Of a stretch of DNA of 47,106 bases, positions 1 through 8,351 are shown piece after piece. The position numbers and the translations under genes are program-made. This DNA is from JBBDIM01 sp040880405 (GTDB taxonomy: Bacteria; Planctomycetota; Planctomycetia; Pirellulales; Pirellulaceae): contig JBBDIM010000026.1 in the NCBI GenBank assembly GCA_040880405.1, forward strand, positions 1-47,106. Direction: 5' to 3'. The first letter of the stretch is position 1. Each line of letters begins with the position of its first letter. Under the pieces are notes generated by a model. It saw only the letters and a list, made by a program, of their open reading frames with translations. It did not search any database and was not told the origin of the DNA.

Positions 1-5
1 TCTCG

Positions 6-42
6 GGCGGGGACGACCCTGCCGCAACGCGGGAGACGCGTT
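6..42 (+). promoter_or_regulatory. Partial guanidine-II (mini-ykkC) riboswitch, last hairpin, plus RBS
   Basis: A 7-bp stem (6-12 with 17-23, one G-T pair) closes an ACGA tetraloop at 13-16. GC-rich stems capped by ACGR loops are the signature of the guanidine-II riboswitch, which has two such hairpins; the second lies just before the Shine-Dalgarno sequence and frees it when guanidinium binds. Here a GGGAG at 31-35 follows the hairpin and is spaced 7 nt from the ATG at 43. The first hairpin would lie upstream of the window, so the motif is incomplete. The downstream gene is a Gdx-type SMR exporter, the usual partner of this riboswitch. The hairpin and loop are seen; the riboswitch identity is inferred. 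Confidence 0.6.
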
Positions 43-357
43 ATGGCCTGGGTTTTTCTTTTGGTCGCCGGTCTGTTTGAAATCGGGTGGGCCATCGGGC
101 TCAAGTACACCGACGGTTTCACCAAGTTTTGGCCCTCGGTGCTAACGATCATCGCGATGGTAATCAGCATGGCCCTGCTCGCCCAAGCGGTCCGCGAGAT
201 TCCGGTCGGCACCGGGTACGCCATCTGGACCGGAATCGGCAGTGTGGGCGCCGCCGCGCTGGGAATTCTGCTATTCGCCGAGCCGGTCACCGCGGCCCGG
301 ATATTTTTCCTGGCGATGATCGTGAGCGGGATCCTCGGATTGAAGTTCGCGGCATAG
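43..357 (+). CDS. gdx: Guanidinium exporter, SMR family (Gdx/SugE)
   Basis: A 104-residue protein with four membrane helices (about 2-21, 29-48, 57-76, 84-102), the full length of the small multidrug resistance family. It acts as a dual-topology dimer in the inner membrane and, in the Gdx subtype, exchanges guanidinium for protons. The essential central glutamate is E13 in helix 1, followed by W16 and the Gdx-type stretch GLKYT at 19-23; GTGYAIWTGIG at 56-66 is also typical of Gdx rather than EmrE. The start ATG has GGGAG 7 nt upstream. A guanidine-II-like hairpin in front supports guanidinium as the substrate. It is single in the visible stretch, but the left edge is close, so an upstream partner cannot be excluded. 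Confidence 0.9.
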   Translation: MAWVFLLVAGLFEIGWAIGLKYTDGFTKFWPSVLTIIAMVISMALLAQAVREIPVGTGYAIWTGIGSVGAAALGILLFAEPVTAARIFFLAMIVSGILGLKFAA

Positions 358-401
358 CGCGTGGAGGAAGTACGAGATATTTCTCCACCCGCGAGGACAT
401 C

Positions 402-674
402 GGGTGCCATGCCCACGCCCTCCAACGTGGGCATGTTTTGGCGGGTTGATTGTCCACCGGTAACTCGATTAACAACGACCGAAACGGCCGACCGCCAGCC
501 CACGGCAAGTTGACGGTGTTGGTAGCCCTCGCTCACCGGGCAAGCCGCTAGTGTCCCCCTATCGTGCCGGATACGCGGCCTGATGGATCCCGAGAGGGCG
601 TCCGGAATTCTCGGAAAAGACAGGATCTTCTCGCACTTCTCATGCCCACGTTGGAGGGCGTGGGCATGGCACCC
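402..674. repeat. 273-bp hairpin-ended repeat (family A), copy 1
   Basis: The element is bounded by 34-bp perfect inverted repeats at 402-435 and 641-674. Each end is itself a hairpin: a 10-bp stem CATGCCCACG/CGTGGGCATG around an 8-nt loop. The interior is conserved with the copies at 7067 and 20164, including motifs CCACCGGTAACTCGATT and CACTTCTCATGCCC. It fills the gap between gdx and the 3' end of dnaA. No ORF in it looks real. The structure fits a MITE or a REP/BIME-like element mobilised in trans. Confidence 0.85.
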
Positions 675-701
675 AGTGTCGAATCCCGCTTCAAATTCGC
701 C

Positions 702-2144
702 CTACCGGCTCAACATCTCCGATTCAACCCGCTGGATCGCCTCGGCGGCGGTGAGCGAGTGGTCGCCGATTTGCACGATGTCCGAGCTGGCCAACCATTG
801 GTTGACCTTTTTCTCGGCCGAGATCACCGTGCTGTGACTACGGCGGTGGAAGTGCTGACAGATATCGGAGAGGGCCGCGCCGGTATGCTTTCGCGCCAGC
901 CACATCGCCAACATTCGGGGATGGCTGATTCGGCGGGATTTCGACTCGCTTCGCAGCAGTTTCGACTCAACCCCGAAGAGCTTGCAGACTGCTTGTTCGA
1001 TATCGTCGATTCGCACCATGCTGCCGCGCCGCTGGACCAAATCGGTCAACAGGGGTTCGGCCTGGGCGACGTCCAGTGTCTTGCCCATTGCTCCGCCGGC
1101 GACCCACAATCGGTTGATTGCCCCGGCGACCATCCGGCCGTCACCCGGGAGGTGCGTGGTGAGCCAATCGACCAAACCGGGGCTCAGCTCCACTTCCCGC
1201 CGTTTGGCCGCCTGACAGATGACCTGTCGCCGGGTCTCAAAGTCGAGCGACTCAACCTGGCAGATCAATCCGCCGGAACACCTAGCGATCAGTTCGGTCC
1301 CGAGGGTCGTAAGTTCCGTCGGACGTTTATTCGCGGAGAGGATCACCTGACCGCCACGCCGGGAGATCGAATCGATCGTGTGGAGCAGTTCCGTCTTCGT
1401 GGCTCGTTTGCCGGCGAAAAACTGGATGTCGTCGATCAACAGCAGGCCGACATCGCGGTACTTGCGGCGGAAGCTGGCCACGCCGGAAGACGATAGTGCT
1501 TCCAGGAAGAAGGTCGTGAACTGCTCGGCCGACAGATAAACGACCCGGCCAAAGGCCTCGCCGCGCTGGGCTTCGCTATAAATGCCTTCCAGCAAATGGG
1601 TCTTGCCACTGCCAGCCGGGCCACAAATGAACAGCGGCGAGACCTGCCCCGGTTGGTTCATCACCATCGAGGCGGCGGTCCGGGCCATACTGTTGCAAGG
1701 CCCCACGACGAAGTCTCGTAGCGAAGCAAACTTCCGCCGCTGGATCAGGTTTTGCTTGGCGGCCCGTTTGGCCGCGATCCTTCCTGAACTCGGTCCCTCA
1801 TCGACTGTGGCGGATGTCGCGGACGACACAGCGCCCGAATGGCCGACGGATTCCGCGGAGGAAGTGGTTGCCTTGGCGTTCTCGACGATAAGGTTAGGGT
1901 TCTCACGATAAACCAACCGTAGTTCGGAAAGCCCGGCGTCGGAGAGGGCGGCGAGAATCGCCTCGTGGAACTTTTTTCTCAGAAAGTCCAATGTCATCCG
2001 CGTCGAGGCTTCGATACTGAACTCACCCTCGACAACTTGCAGTTTGGTGTTGGCACCAAACCACAGGCTGAACCGTTCTTCCCCGACACGATCAATGAGT
2101 GCCAGACGAACGGCGGAGAGGATTTCAATGTCTTCCTTGACCAC
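702..2144 (-). CDS. dnaA: Chromosomal replication initiator DnaA
   Basis: DnaA opens the replication origin after binding DnaA boxes as an ATP-bound oligomer. The 480-residue protein has domain I (about 1-85, with FSLWFG), a variable Ser/Ala/Thr-rich linker (about 90-130), and an AAA+ core with Walker A GPAGSGKTH at 175-183, Walker B LLLIDDIQF at 234-242, sensor 1 around 268-275, a box VII arginine at 288 and sensor II GDGRMVAGAINRL at 334-346. Domain IV (about 376-455) has the helix-turn-helix but reads HRRSHSTV (433-440) where most DnaA proteins have GGRDHTTV. dnaN, recF and gyrB are not adjacent, and downstream lies only a repeat and gdx. A sigma70-like promoter sits at 2259-2286. Assignment is secure; whether another DnaA exists elsewhere is unknown. 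Confidence 0.95.
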   Translation of the reverse strand: MVKEDIEILSAVRLALIDRVGEERFSLWFGANTKLQVVEGEFSIEASTRMTLDFLRKKFHEAILAALSDAGLSELRLVYRENPNLIVENAKATTSSAESVGHSGAVSSATSATVDEGPSSGRIAAKRAAKQNLIQRRKFASLRDFVVGPCNSMARTAASMVMNQPGQVSPLFICGPAGSGKTHLLEGIYSEAQRGEAFGRVVYLSAEQFTTFFLEALSSSGVASFRRKYRDVGLLLIDDIQFFAGKRATKTELLHTIDSISRRGGQVILSANKRPTELTTLGTELIARCSGGLICQVESLDFETRRQVICQAAKRREVELSPGLVDWLTTHLPGDGRMVAGAINRLWVAGGAMGKTLDVAQAEPLLTDLVQRRGSMVRIDDIEQAVCKLFGVESKLLRSESKSRRISHPRMLAMWLARKHTGAALSDICQHFHRRSHSTVISAEKKVNQWLASSDIVQIGDHSLTAAEAIQRVESEMLSR

Positions 2145-2170
2145 AGGCTGACTCTTTCAGCAGGTAAATA

Positions 2171-2197
2171 ACCACGACTCCCGAGGTGAATCGTGGT
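2171..2197 (-). promoter_or_regulatory. Hairpin in the dnaA 5' leader
   Basis: A perfect 7-bp inverted repeat, ACCACGA at 2171-2177 and TCGTGGT at 2191-2197, lies in the predicted untranslated leader about 27 nt before the dnaA start. It could influence translation or be a protein site. Only the inverted repeat is seen; function is unknown. Confidence 0.35.
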
Positions 2198-2258
2198 CGC
2201 CCTTGTTGCATGACTTCGGCAAGGGTCGGACTTAATGTCGCTCGCCTTGTGGAGCCCG

Positions 2259-2286
2259 ATTGTACGCGTGCTAGCACCCCTGTCAA
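2259..2286 (-). promoter_or_regulatory. Sigma70-type promoter of dnaA with embedded palindrome
   Basis: On the minus strand a perfect -35 TTGACA (2281-2286) is separated by 16 bp from a -10 TACAAT (2259-2264). Transcription would start near 2252, giving a leader of about 108 nt before the dnaA ATG. The spacer holds a 10-bp palindrome GTGCTAGCAC at 2268-2277, a plausible repressor operator. The rest of 2145-2570 between dnaA and the GNAT gene shows no ORF, repeat or cluster of DnaA boxes. Confidence 0.65.
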
Positions 2287-2570
2287 ACCGCCCGCGTGGC
2301 TGGACTCCGGGAAATTTTTCTTGGGGGTCTCGGCGGCCTCGGAATGTTCGTTTTTCCCCTGATTTTCTAGGGGATTGGCTCCTTCCGATTTTCTCACCGT
2401 GGCTTCACAATCGCGTGGAAAACTTGTCGGACTTCGCCGGCGAATGGCGAAATGGCGGGCGGTGAATTGGCCGAACCGCTTACTCCAATTTGAGTTAGAG
2501 AGTGCCGGTCGGAATCTGACGGCGGGGCCGATTTATTTCACCCGATAATGAAGAAAAACCGAGGTTTCGG

Positions 2571-3503
2571 TTAACGAGCGTCATCAATCACTCGGACCCA
2601 CAACCGCTTGTGATCGGTGGTCAGCAGACCACTACGAACGTAGGTTTGGATCGCCGGCGTGTTGCGGCGGTCGACCGCGAGGACCAATTGGTCCGCCCCC
2701 CGCTCATTCGCCCACCAGAGGGCCTCACGCGTCAATTCGACACCCAGGCCTAGCCCTCGGGCCGTCGGAGTCAAGCCGCAGTAGACAAGCTCCGCCTGAT
2801 TGATCTCTTGGTGGTAGGCCAAGATCAAGCAGCCGACGATTTGCTGCTCGTGCCGCACGAAATACCAGCCCGCTTCTCCCAAATCTCCCGCGGCGCGATA
2901 GCCGGCCAGGACGTCGTCGATGGAGCGGAGATCATCAAGCTCGGGGCAATCCAGACTTTCCCGATAAGTGGCCTGGATGATCTTTTCCAGTTGCTCCCGA
3001 AATTCGGGCCGATAGGCAACCAGTCCGATCCGGCCGCTAGGAGGACCTGTGGGGAATCGCTCGGCCAGACCGCTCAGATACTCCAGTTCGGCCAGTGGTC
3101 GAAAGTTTGCGTGAGAAAGGTCCTCCTCAATCGGCGTAGGGGCGACCTCCAAGATCGATTGAATGATACGACACCCTTGAGTCGCGGCCCAGCGAACCCC
3201 GATCTCGAGCAGCTCGGTGCAAATCTCCGGCGACTCGGCTGTGATTCTCCCAGGCCCCCAACAGGTTCCCAGGTTGCCCGCTTGTCGCTGGATCCAGACG
3301 GCCGCGACGATCCGCTCCCCCCGCCGCGCGACCAAGAGTCCGTCAAAACTAATTTTTCCCGACTTTTCCGCGGCCAGCAACGCAGCGACGCGGCCCGGGG
3401 ACATCCTGGATGCCGCCCCCCCGGTTGCCAGCCAGAGCGCGGCCCCTCGGTGGCTCTCAGGGCAGGTCTCGATCCGCAGCACGGTTTGGTTGATCGTTGA
3501 CAT
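2571..3503 (-). CDS. GNAT family N-acetyltransferase, double-domain
   Basis: A 310-residue protein whose C-terminal half (about 155-310) is a GNAT acetyltransferase domain. It has the acetyl-CoA pyrophosphate-binding signature ARGLGLG at 248-254, followed by helix ELTREALWWA and the typical motif B stretch NTPAIQTYVRSGL at 281-293. The N-terminal half (about 10-120) has the strand pattern of a second, degenerate GNAT fold without a clear acetyl-CoA loop, so the architecture resembles tandem-GNAT proteins such as mycothiol synthase. The acceptor substrate cannot be told from sequence. It is divergent from the PDZ gene at 3681, with a 177-bp shared upstream region, and stands alone on its strand. 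Confidence 0.8.
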   Translation of the reverse strand: MSTINQTVLRIETCPESHRGAALWLATGGAASRMSPGRVAALLAAEKSGKISFDGLLVARRGERIVAAVWIQRQAGNLGTCWGPGRITAESPEICTELLEIGVRWAATQGCRIIQSILEVAPTPIEEDLSHANFRPLAELEYLSGLAERFPTGPPSGRIGLVAYRPEFREQLEKIIQATYRESLDCPELDDLRSIDDVLAGYRAAGDLGEAGWYFVRHEQQIVGCLILAYHQEINQAELVYCGLTPTARGLGLGVELTREALWWANERGADQLVLAVDRRNTPAIQTYVRSGLLTTDHKRLWVRVIDDAR

Positions 3504-3680
3504 CCACTCAGCATACCCCCAAGTGGTTTTCGGTGTCAGCGTCGATTCCGGGAAATCGCTTTTTCCGGATCAATCCGCTTCCCTCCTACCGCATGTTGAT
3601 GGAAAATTGGCGAAGGTGAATAAGTCATCAATCCCTGAGCCAATCGGGGTAACTCTAGCGGAAAGAGACGGGGGACAACC

Positions 3681-4832
3681 ATGATCATTAAACGCGTGCC
3701 ACTGGTGGCGATGATTGCGATCACAATGGTGGCGGTCTTGCCACGGTTTGCCTCGGCACAAGGTGCCTTGGAGCGTCTGGGAAATCTCCTGCGTCAAGCG
3801 GAGGACGCCGTCGAAGATGCGCGGGTCCCGGCGGACCCTCAACCCAACCGTTCTCCCGCGTTTCTGGGGGCGCTGCTGGATAATGTCGATCCCGATGTCC
3901 CTGGGCTCATCGTCATGAAGATCAACCCCGGTGGTCCCGCCCAGCGGGCCGGTCTGCGGATGGCGGATGTGATCGTTGCCGCCAATGGGACCGAGGTCAC
4001 CAATTTAGAGGCATTCGGACAATATTTCCAAGGGTTATCGGCCGGTGACTCGTTGGACCTCGTGGTGGAACGCAACGGGCAGGAGGTCGACCTGACGGTG
4101 GTTCTGACCCCGGCACCCGCCGCCGCACCGGCTGAAGGTGAGGAGCGTCTGCCCGCCCCGCCAAGTATCCCCAGCGCGGAACCACCCGCAGGTGATCCCG
4201 GCATGCGGAACCGCGATCCGCTTGGCTTGGAAGGCTTGTCCCCGCCTCCGGCCGATCGACCGGTCGATCCACCGGCCCGCGGCAAACTCGGCGTGAGGGT
4301 CGTTCCATTAACCGAGCAGGTTCGAGTGCAAAACGGACTGTCGATCGGGCGTGGTGCCTTAGTTCAGGATGTCACGCCTGGCTCGGTCGCCGACCGGGGT
4401 GGGATTCCGGTCGGCGCGGTGATCGTCGCCTTCAACGGTCGACGGGTCGACGACCCGGCCGCCCTGGTCAACTTGGTTCAAACGGTCCCTTTAGATCGTG
4501 CGGTGCCTGTGAACTACTACCTGGGTAATCGCATTCAAAACACCGAATTGTTCTTTGGCCAAGTTGCCCAGCGGCCTCGTCCCGAACTGCCGCCGCAACT
4601 TCCACCCACCTTGCCACCGCAAGCCGATCCCCCAGCGACCGGCCGCGATCGTCCTGGGATGCGGCTGTTGGAACAGGCAATCGGAGGAATCCGGGGTGGG
4701 CAAGCGCAAAATAGTGCCAACCAAGAGGAGGTGATCCAGCTCCGAAATCGAGTGGTGGAGTTGGAGACGGAGCTTGAGCGACTCCGCGAGGAGCTCGCGA
4801 CGCTCAGAAGCGAGGAGGAGTCGGAGGATTAA
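3681..4832 (+). CDS. Secreted protein with two PDZ domains and C-terminal coiled coil
   Basis: A 383-residue protein with a signal peptide (1-26, cleavage likely after ASA). Two PDZ domains follow: PDZ1 at about 60-143, with the HtrA-like core VMKINPGGPAQRAGL, and PDZ2 at about 202-293 with VQDVTPGSVADRGGIPVG. Pro-rich linkers separate them (144-200, 298-326). The C-terminus (about 346-380) is a charged heptad coiled coil. There is no protease domain, so this is not DegP/HtrA itself; it more likely binds peptides or scaffolds envelope proteins. It is monocistronic, divergent from the GNAT gene and convergent with the gene ending at 4951. The exact function is not known. Confidence 0.8.
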   Translation: MIIKRVPLVAMIAITMVAVLPRFASAQGALERLGNLLRQAEDAVEDARVPADPQPNRSPAFLGALLDNVDPDVPGLIVMKINPGGPAQRAGLRMADVIVAANGTEVTNLEAFGQYFQGLSAGDSLDLVVERNGQEVDLTVVLTPAPAAAPAEGEERLPAPPSIPSAEPPAGDPGMRNRDPLGLEGLSPPPADRPVDPPARGKLGVRVVPLTEQVRVQNGLSIGRGALVQDVTPGSVADRGGIPVGAVIVAFNGRRVDDPAALVNLVQTVPLDRAVPVNYYLGNRIQNTELFFGQVAQRPRPELPPQLPPTLPPQADPPATGRDRPGMRLLEQAIGGIRGGQAQNSANQEEVIQLRNRVVELETELERLREELATLRSEEESED

Positions 4833-4857
4833 TCCACCACGATTCGTTGGACATCGC

Positions 4858-4958
4858 CACCTTCCGCGAGTGAAAAAGGGGTCAGGACTCTTTTTAATAA
4901 CCCGCTATCCATTGGTACACGCGCACCTAAAAAGAGTCCTGACCCCTTTTTCACGGCC
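4858..4958. repeat. 101-bp inverted-repeat element (family B), copy 1
   Basis: Inverted repeats of 26 bp at 4870-4895 and 4929-4954 (starting GTGAAAAAGGGGTCAGGACT) flank a 33-nt centre. With short flanks, the matching unit runs 4858-4958 and differs from the copy at 9264-9364 at only four positions. It sits between two convergent genes, and the TGA stop of the gene at 4951 lies in its right terminus. It could act as a bidirectional hairpin at transcript ends. The form resembles REP elements mobilised by RAYT transposases. Confidence 0.85.
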
Positions 4959-5703
4959 GACCCCAACGCCCGGCGTTTTTGTCCTGGTCGACAATCTCCT
5001 TCATCTCCGGGCTTAGCCCGTAGATTCGTGAAGGGCGGTTGATCTCCAGATCAACCTGCAACCGAGCGTGCGGCTGGTGGGCAACCACCACCGGCGCGAG
5101 CGCCACGCGCAGGACGCTTGTCGGACTGCCGTTCCACTTCACGAGGTAAAGTCCCGCCCCGAGCGAGGGTTCCGATTGGAATTTATAGACCTCGGTCAGC
5201 ATTGAGACGAGCCGCCGCTCGTCTCCGGTTTGTCCATGAAAGGTAATCCGCTGGACCTTTTGCTCTTCGTCGAAGTAATACGTGAGAGAACCCGCCAGGT
5301 CGTCCACCCCACTTCCGGTCACCAAGGGGACTCGGTAACCTTCCAGGTGGAGATCGGACATGGCCGTTGAGACCCTGGGCCAAGTCTCCATCACCCATCG
5401 CGGTGTGACTTGAAAATGGAAGGCCTGACCAAAATCTTGGAATCCTGGCCCGCCAAATGATTTTGCTCCGCCGGAATCAATCGCAAACCCGACGGGATAT
5501 TCGGGAGAGTCGTCCCCCTCTCCTCCGATCGAGAGCGAGGGTTTGCCTTGGCCCGTATCCTCGGCTTCGCCGGAAGAAAACATGTTCTGGGCCCGTGAGA
5601 CCATGGTCGAGGCGTTTTCGCGGAACTCCGGACTAAAGAACGAGTAGGGCAAGCCCAAACTGGCCGCGATCGCCGTCCAAAAGATGAGCCCTTTCCGTAT
5701 CAC
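4951..5703 (-). CDS. Membrane-anchored hypothetical protein, DUF6690-like
   Basis: A 250-residue protein with one N-terminal hydrophobic segment (about 5-22) that is either a signal peptide or an anchor, then a Gly/Ser-rich acidic stretch (about 45-75) and a mixed alpha/beta domain (about 80-235). The conserved-looking segment around FQVTPRWVMETWPRVST and YRVPLVTG resembles a planctomycete family (DUF6690, from memory) of unknown function. It is probably exported or faces the periplasm. Its stop codon lies inside the right end of the repeat at 4858-4958, so insertion of that repeat may have reset the C-terminus. It is divergent from the methyltransferase gene, starting 76 bp away. Confidence 0.65.
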   Translation of the reverse strand: MIRKGLIFWTAIAASLGLPYSFFSPEFRENASTMVSRAQNMFSSGEAEDTGQGKPSLSIGGEGDDSPEYPVGFAIDSGGAKSFGGPGFQDFGQAFHFQVTPRWVMETWPRVSTAMSDLHLEGYRVPLVTGSGVDDLAGSLTYYFDEEQKVQRITFHGQTGDERRLVSMLTEVYKFQSEPSLGAGLYLVKWNGSPTSVLRVALAPVVVAHQPHARLQVDLEINRPSRIYGLSPEMKEIVDQDKNAGRWGRP

Positions 5704-5779
5704 CGCACCGTCTCCCCTATCTCAAAATCGATTGTTTATCTCCTTCATCGAAATTTCACCACCCACCGCGTGAGCTAGC

Positions 5780-7030
5780 GTGCCTGAACCTGCAAGATCC
5801 GACTTTCCGCCAAACCCACCGCCGCGGGAACAATCCGTGCCCCTGACCCAAGAGCTCAGTACCGAAGAGGCCGCGATCGCCTGGCTGGTGAGCCCCGCGG
5901 CCACGCCCTATCTGACGCAATACGACGCCCAGACGATCAATAGCCCTCAGGTGGTTGAGCGTTTACGAGCGGAGATCGGCCCGCTGGCCACTCGGCTGGT
6001 CGCGCGGCAGTTGGAACAGCGGGGCAGGGGAGGGGTAAAGTTTTCCCAGGCGGCTTCGATGTTTTTCACGTCGATTGGCCTGCAACAAGCCACCGATGAA
6101 GTCATCGCCGGTTACAAAGCGGCCAAATTTCCGCGGGAAAAGCCGCTGGCCGATCTGTGCTGTGGGATCGGAGGGGACTTGATTGCGCTGGCCCAGCGCG
6201 GTCCGACCAGAGCAATCGATCTCTCAACCGAGCATCTGGCGTATGCGGAGGCCAACTGCCGCGTCTATGGAGTGATACCGAGTGTCTGCCTGGCGATTCC
6301 GGCCGAGTCGACCGATCTGAGCGAAGTCGCCGCTTGGCATATCGATCCCGACCGGCGACCGAGCGAAACCCGCACGACAAGTCTCGATCAATGCAGCCCG
6401 CCACTTGCGGACCTGCGGCGACTCCTGGCAAAAAACCCCAACGCCTGTTTTAAACTCGCGCCGGCGACCACTTTGCCAGACGATTGGCACGCTCAGATGG
6501 AGTGCGAATGGATCAGCCATCTGCGCGAATGCAAACAACTGGTTGCTTGGAGCGGGACACTCGCGACCGAGCCCGGGAGGCATCGAGCCACCAAACTCCA
6601 AGGAGCAGAGGTCTCGACCTTTGTCGGCCGACCGAATCGACCGCTGGTCGCGATTACCGACGTGGGGCGATTTATTCACGATCCGGACCCGGCAATTGTC
6701 GCGGCCCGATTAGTCGATGACTTCGCCGAGCAACAAACTTGGACGCGGCTCTCAGCCACCAGCCAGTATCTGACGAGCGACCAGTGCCAGTCGCATGGGC
6801 TGATTCAATCATTCGAGGTGCTGGTCAGTCTGCCGCTGGATCGGAAGGCGATCCAGCAGGTGCTCCGTTCGAGTGAGGTCGGAACCCTTGAGATCAAAAA
6901 ACGAGGGCTGGATATCGATCTGCCCGCCTTGCGGAAGAAGCTCAAGCTGGCGGGGCCCAATGAACGGACGTTAATCCTATCGCCCACGGCGGCGGGAAAT
7001 CGAGCGTACATCTGCCGCCGTGTCGGATGA
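5780..7030 (+). CDS. Class I SAM-dependent methyltransferase with THUMP-like C-terminal domain
   Basis: A 416-residue protein starting at a GTG. An N-terminal helical domain (about 25-115) precedes a Rossmann methyltransferase core with SAM-binding motif I ADLCCGIGGDLIAL at 124-137 and a motif IV-like HIDPDRR at 187-193. The C-terminal region (about 340-416), containing the stretch LEIKKRGLDIDLPALRKKL, fits the THUMP-like domain that follows this type of methyltransferase core, which suggests an RNA substrate. The specific target nucleotide is unknown. It stands alone on its strand, between a divergent hypothetical and repeat copy 7067. Confidence 0.75.
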   Translation: MPEPARSDFPPNPPPREQSVPLTQELSTEEAAIAWLVSPAATPYLTQYDAQTINSPQVVERLRAEIGPLATRLVARQLEQRGRGGVKFSQAASMFFTSIGLQQATDEVIAGYKAAKFPREKPLADLCCGIGGDLIALAQRGPTRAIDLSTEHLAYAEANCRVYGVIPSVCLAIPAESTDLSEVAAWHIDPDRRPSETRTTSLDQCSPPLADLRRLLAKNPNACFKLAPATTLPDDWHAQMECEWISHLRECKQLVAWSGTLATEPGRHRATKLQGAEVSTFVGRPNRPLVAITDVGRFIHDPDPAIVAARLVDDFAEQQTWTRLSATSQYLTSDQCQSHGLIQSFEVLVSLPLDRKAIQQVLRSSEVGTLEIKKRGLDIDLPALRKKLKLAGPNERTLILSPTAAGNRAYICRRVG

Positions 7031-7066
7031 CCGTGAAAACGAGTCTTTCCAAAAGGATGGGTCATC

Positions 7067-7339
7067 GGGTGCCATGCCCACGCCCTCCAACGTGGGCATG
7101 TTTTGGCGGGTTAATTATCCACCGGTAACTCGATTGACAACGATCAAAACGGCCTACTGCCAGCCCACGGTCAATTGATCATCTTGAAAGCTCACACTCA
7201 CAGGACAAGTCGTTAGTGGAATCCTGTTACGTTGGCAACGCCGTCTAATGGAAACCAAGACGGCGTCCGGACTTCCCGAAAAAGACGGGATCATCTCGTA
7301 CTTCTCATGCCCACGTTGGAGGGCGTGGGCATGGCACCC
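7067..7339. repeat. 273-bp hairpin-ended repeat (family A), copy 2
   Basis: Same length and same 34-bp perfect inverted ends (7067-7100, 7306-7339) as copy 1. The interior near the right end contains an additional inverted pair GCCGTCT/AGACGGC (about 7230-7266), which is also present in the right part of copy 3. The element occupies almost the whole gap between two convergent genes (7030 and 7399). No real ORF is seen. Confidence 0.85.
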
Positions 7340-7398
7340 AGACGCCACTCATAAACTCTTGCTCGTTGGACCACTAGAAGCCCTTTCAGGGCTGAAGG

Positions 7399-8316
7399 CT
7401 ACTTCGCCTCGACCGGTTCCGGCTTGGTGGCCGTTTTGACTTCCGCTTCATCGGTGGGCTCTTCGCCGGTGAGGAGTTCCTCCGACATCCGCCCCAGATA
7501 CTTCATCAGACTCGCTTCCCCTTTGAAGCCGATGACCGTTTCGTCCAGGTCCAACTGCTGCGAGAGGACGCGGCCCGCGTCGATGTCGAACCGGACTTTT
7601 CCCTTGGTCAGCTTTTGGATCAACTCGACGCGGATCGAGGGATCGTTGATTGGCGTTAGCACCTGCGACTCGACCGTGATTTCTGCTACACCGTTGGCCA
7701 CTCGGTCCAAACGGTACATTTGCCGCGTCTTGATCCGCTTCAATCGTCCGTTTTGGTCTTGGACCGTCAGCTCGTCCGGTTCGCTCCACTGCGCGCCGAT
7801 CGCGACCGGCTCTTCCGGCATGGTCAGCATGATTTGCTCGCCGGACGAGCTGCCCCCTGTAATCTTTTCCCGCTTCACCAATTGGCCGGAGGGACGCACG
7901 GTGAAGCGTGTCAGCGGAATCCCGACCGATTTGGCCGCCTCGGTAAAGATTTGGGGGGGCGTGGCGTCTTTGGAGCTGTCGTAGCTTTGCTCCGGCCGAT
8001 CGGTCACCTTTTGCCACATGTTGATGTTTTCGACCGAATGGATGAACGTGGCCAGCCCCTCGGGATCGACCGATTCCACCTCCCAATTCTTGACCGAAAT
8101 GCTACGCGATTGGGCGGTTTGCGAATGGCCCTGCATCCGGGTTTCAACCGTTACCAGATGCACCACCTTGGTGCGGATGATATCGCCGGTTGCGAACTTG
8201 TACCGCAGGGAATGCTTCTCCGAAGCGTCCGCGTCTTTCTCCTGGGCGGGAAGCTGAGTCCCCACGGCCAAAAGTGCAAGCAGCAAACCCAACGTCCATT
8301 TCGTATTCAGCATCAT
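7399..8316 (-). CDS. Secreted hypothetical protein, DUF6263-like
   Basis: About 305 residues from the ATG at 8314-8316, chosen because AAGG lies about 10 nt upstream and it opens directly into a signal peptide (KWTLGLLLALLAVGTQLPAQ). Longer in-frame starts up to 8382 would run into the end of nadK. The mature part is mostly beta and begins with LRYKF..GD, as in the DUF6263 family, which is widespread in planctomycetes and of unknown function. The C-terminus is acidic and low in complexity. It follows nadK and is probably translated from the same transcript. Likely located in the periplasm. Confidence 0.7.
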   Translation of the reverse strand: MMLNTKWTLGLLLALLAVGTQLPAQEKDADASEKHSLRYKFATGDIIRTKVVHLVTVETRMQGHSQTAQSRSISVKNWEVESVDPEGLATFIHSVENINMWQKVTDRPEQSYDSSKDATPPQIFTEAAKSVGIPLTRFTVRPSGQLVKREKITGGSSSGEQIMLTMPEEPVAIGAQWSEPDELTVQDQNGRLKRIKTRQMYRLDRVANGVAEITVESQVLTPINDPSIRVELIQKLTKGKVRFDIDAGRVLSQQLDLDETVIGFKGEASLMKYLGRMSEELLTGEEPTDEAEVKTATKPEPVEAK

Positions 8317-8351
8317 CTTTGGCATCCTTGCAAAGTGGAGGGGTGACGTCC

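Noticed and set aside
564..1496. Long plus-strand open frame of 310 codons
   Set aside because: It is antisense to dnaA, has no recognisable domain and its composition is that of a shadow frame in GC-rich DNA.
2145..2570. Replication origin next to dnaA
   Set aside because: No DnaA-box cluster, AT-rich unwinding region or neighbouring dnaN/gyrB was seen.
7108..7118. TTATCCACC, one base from a DnaA box
   Set aside because: It lies in the interior of repeat family A and the base differs between copies; no cluster of boxes is present.
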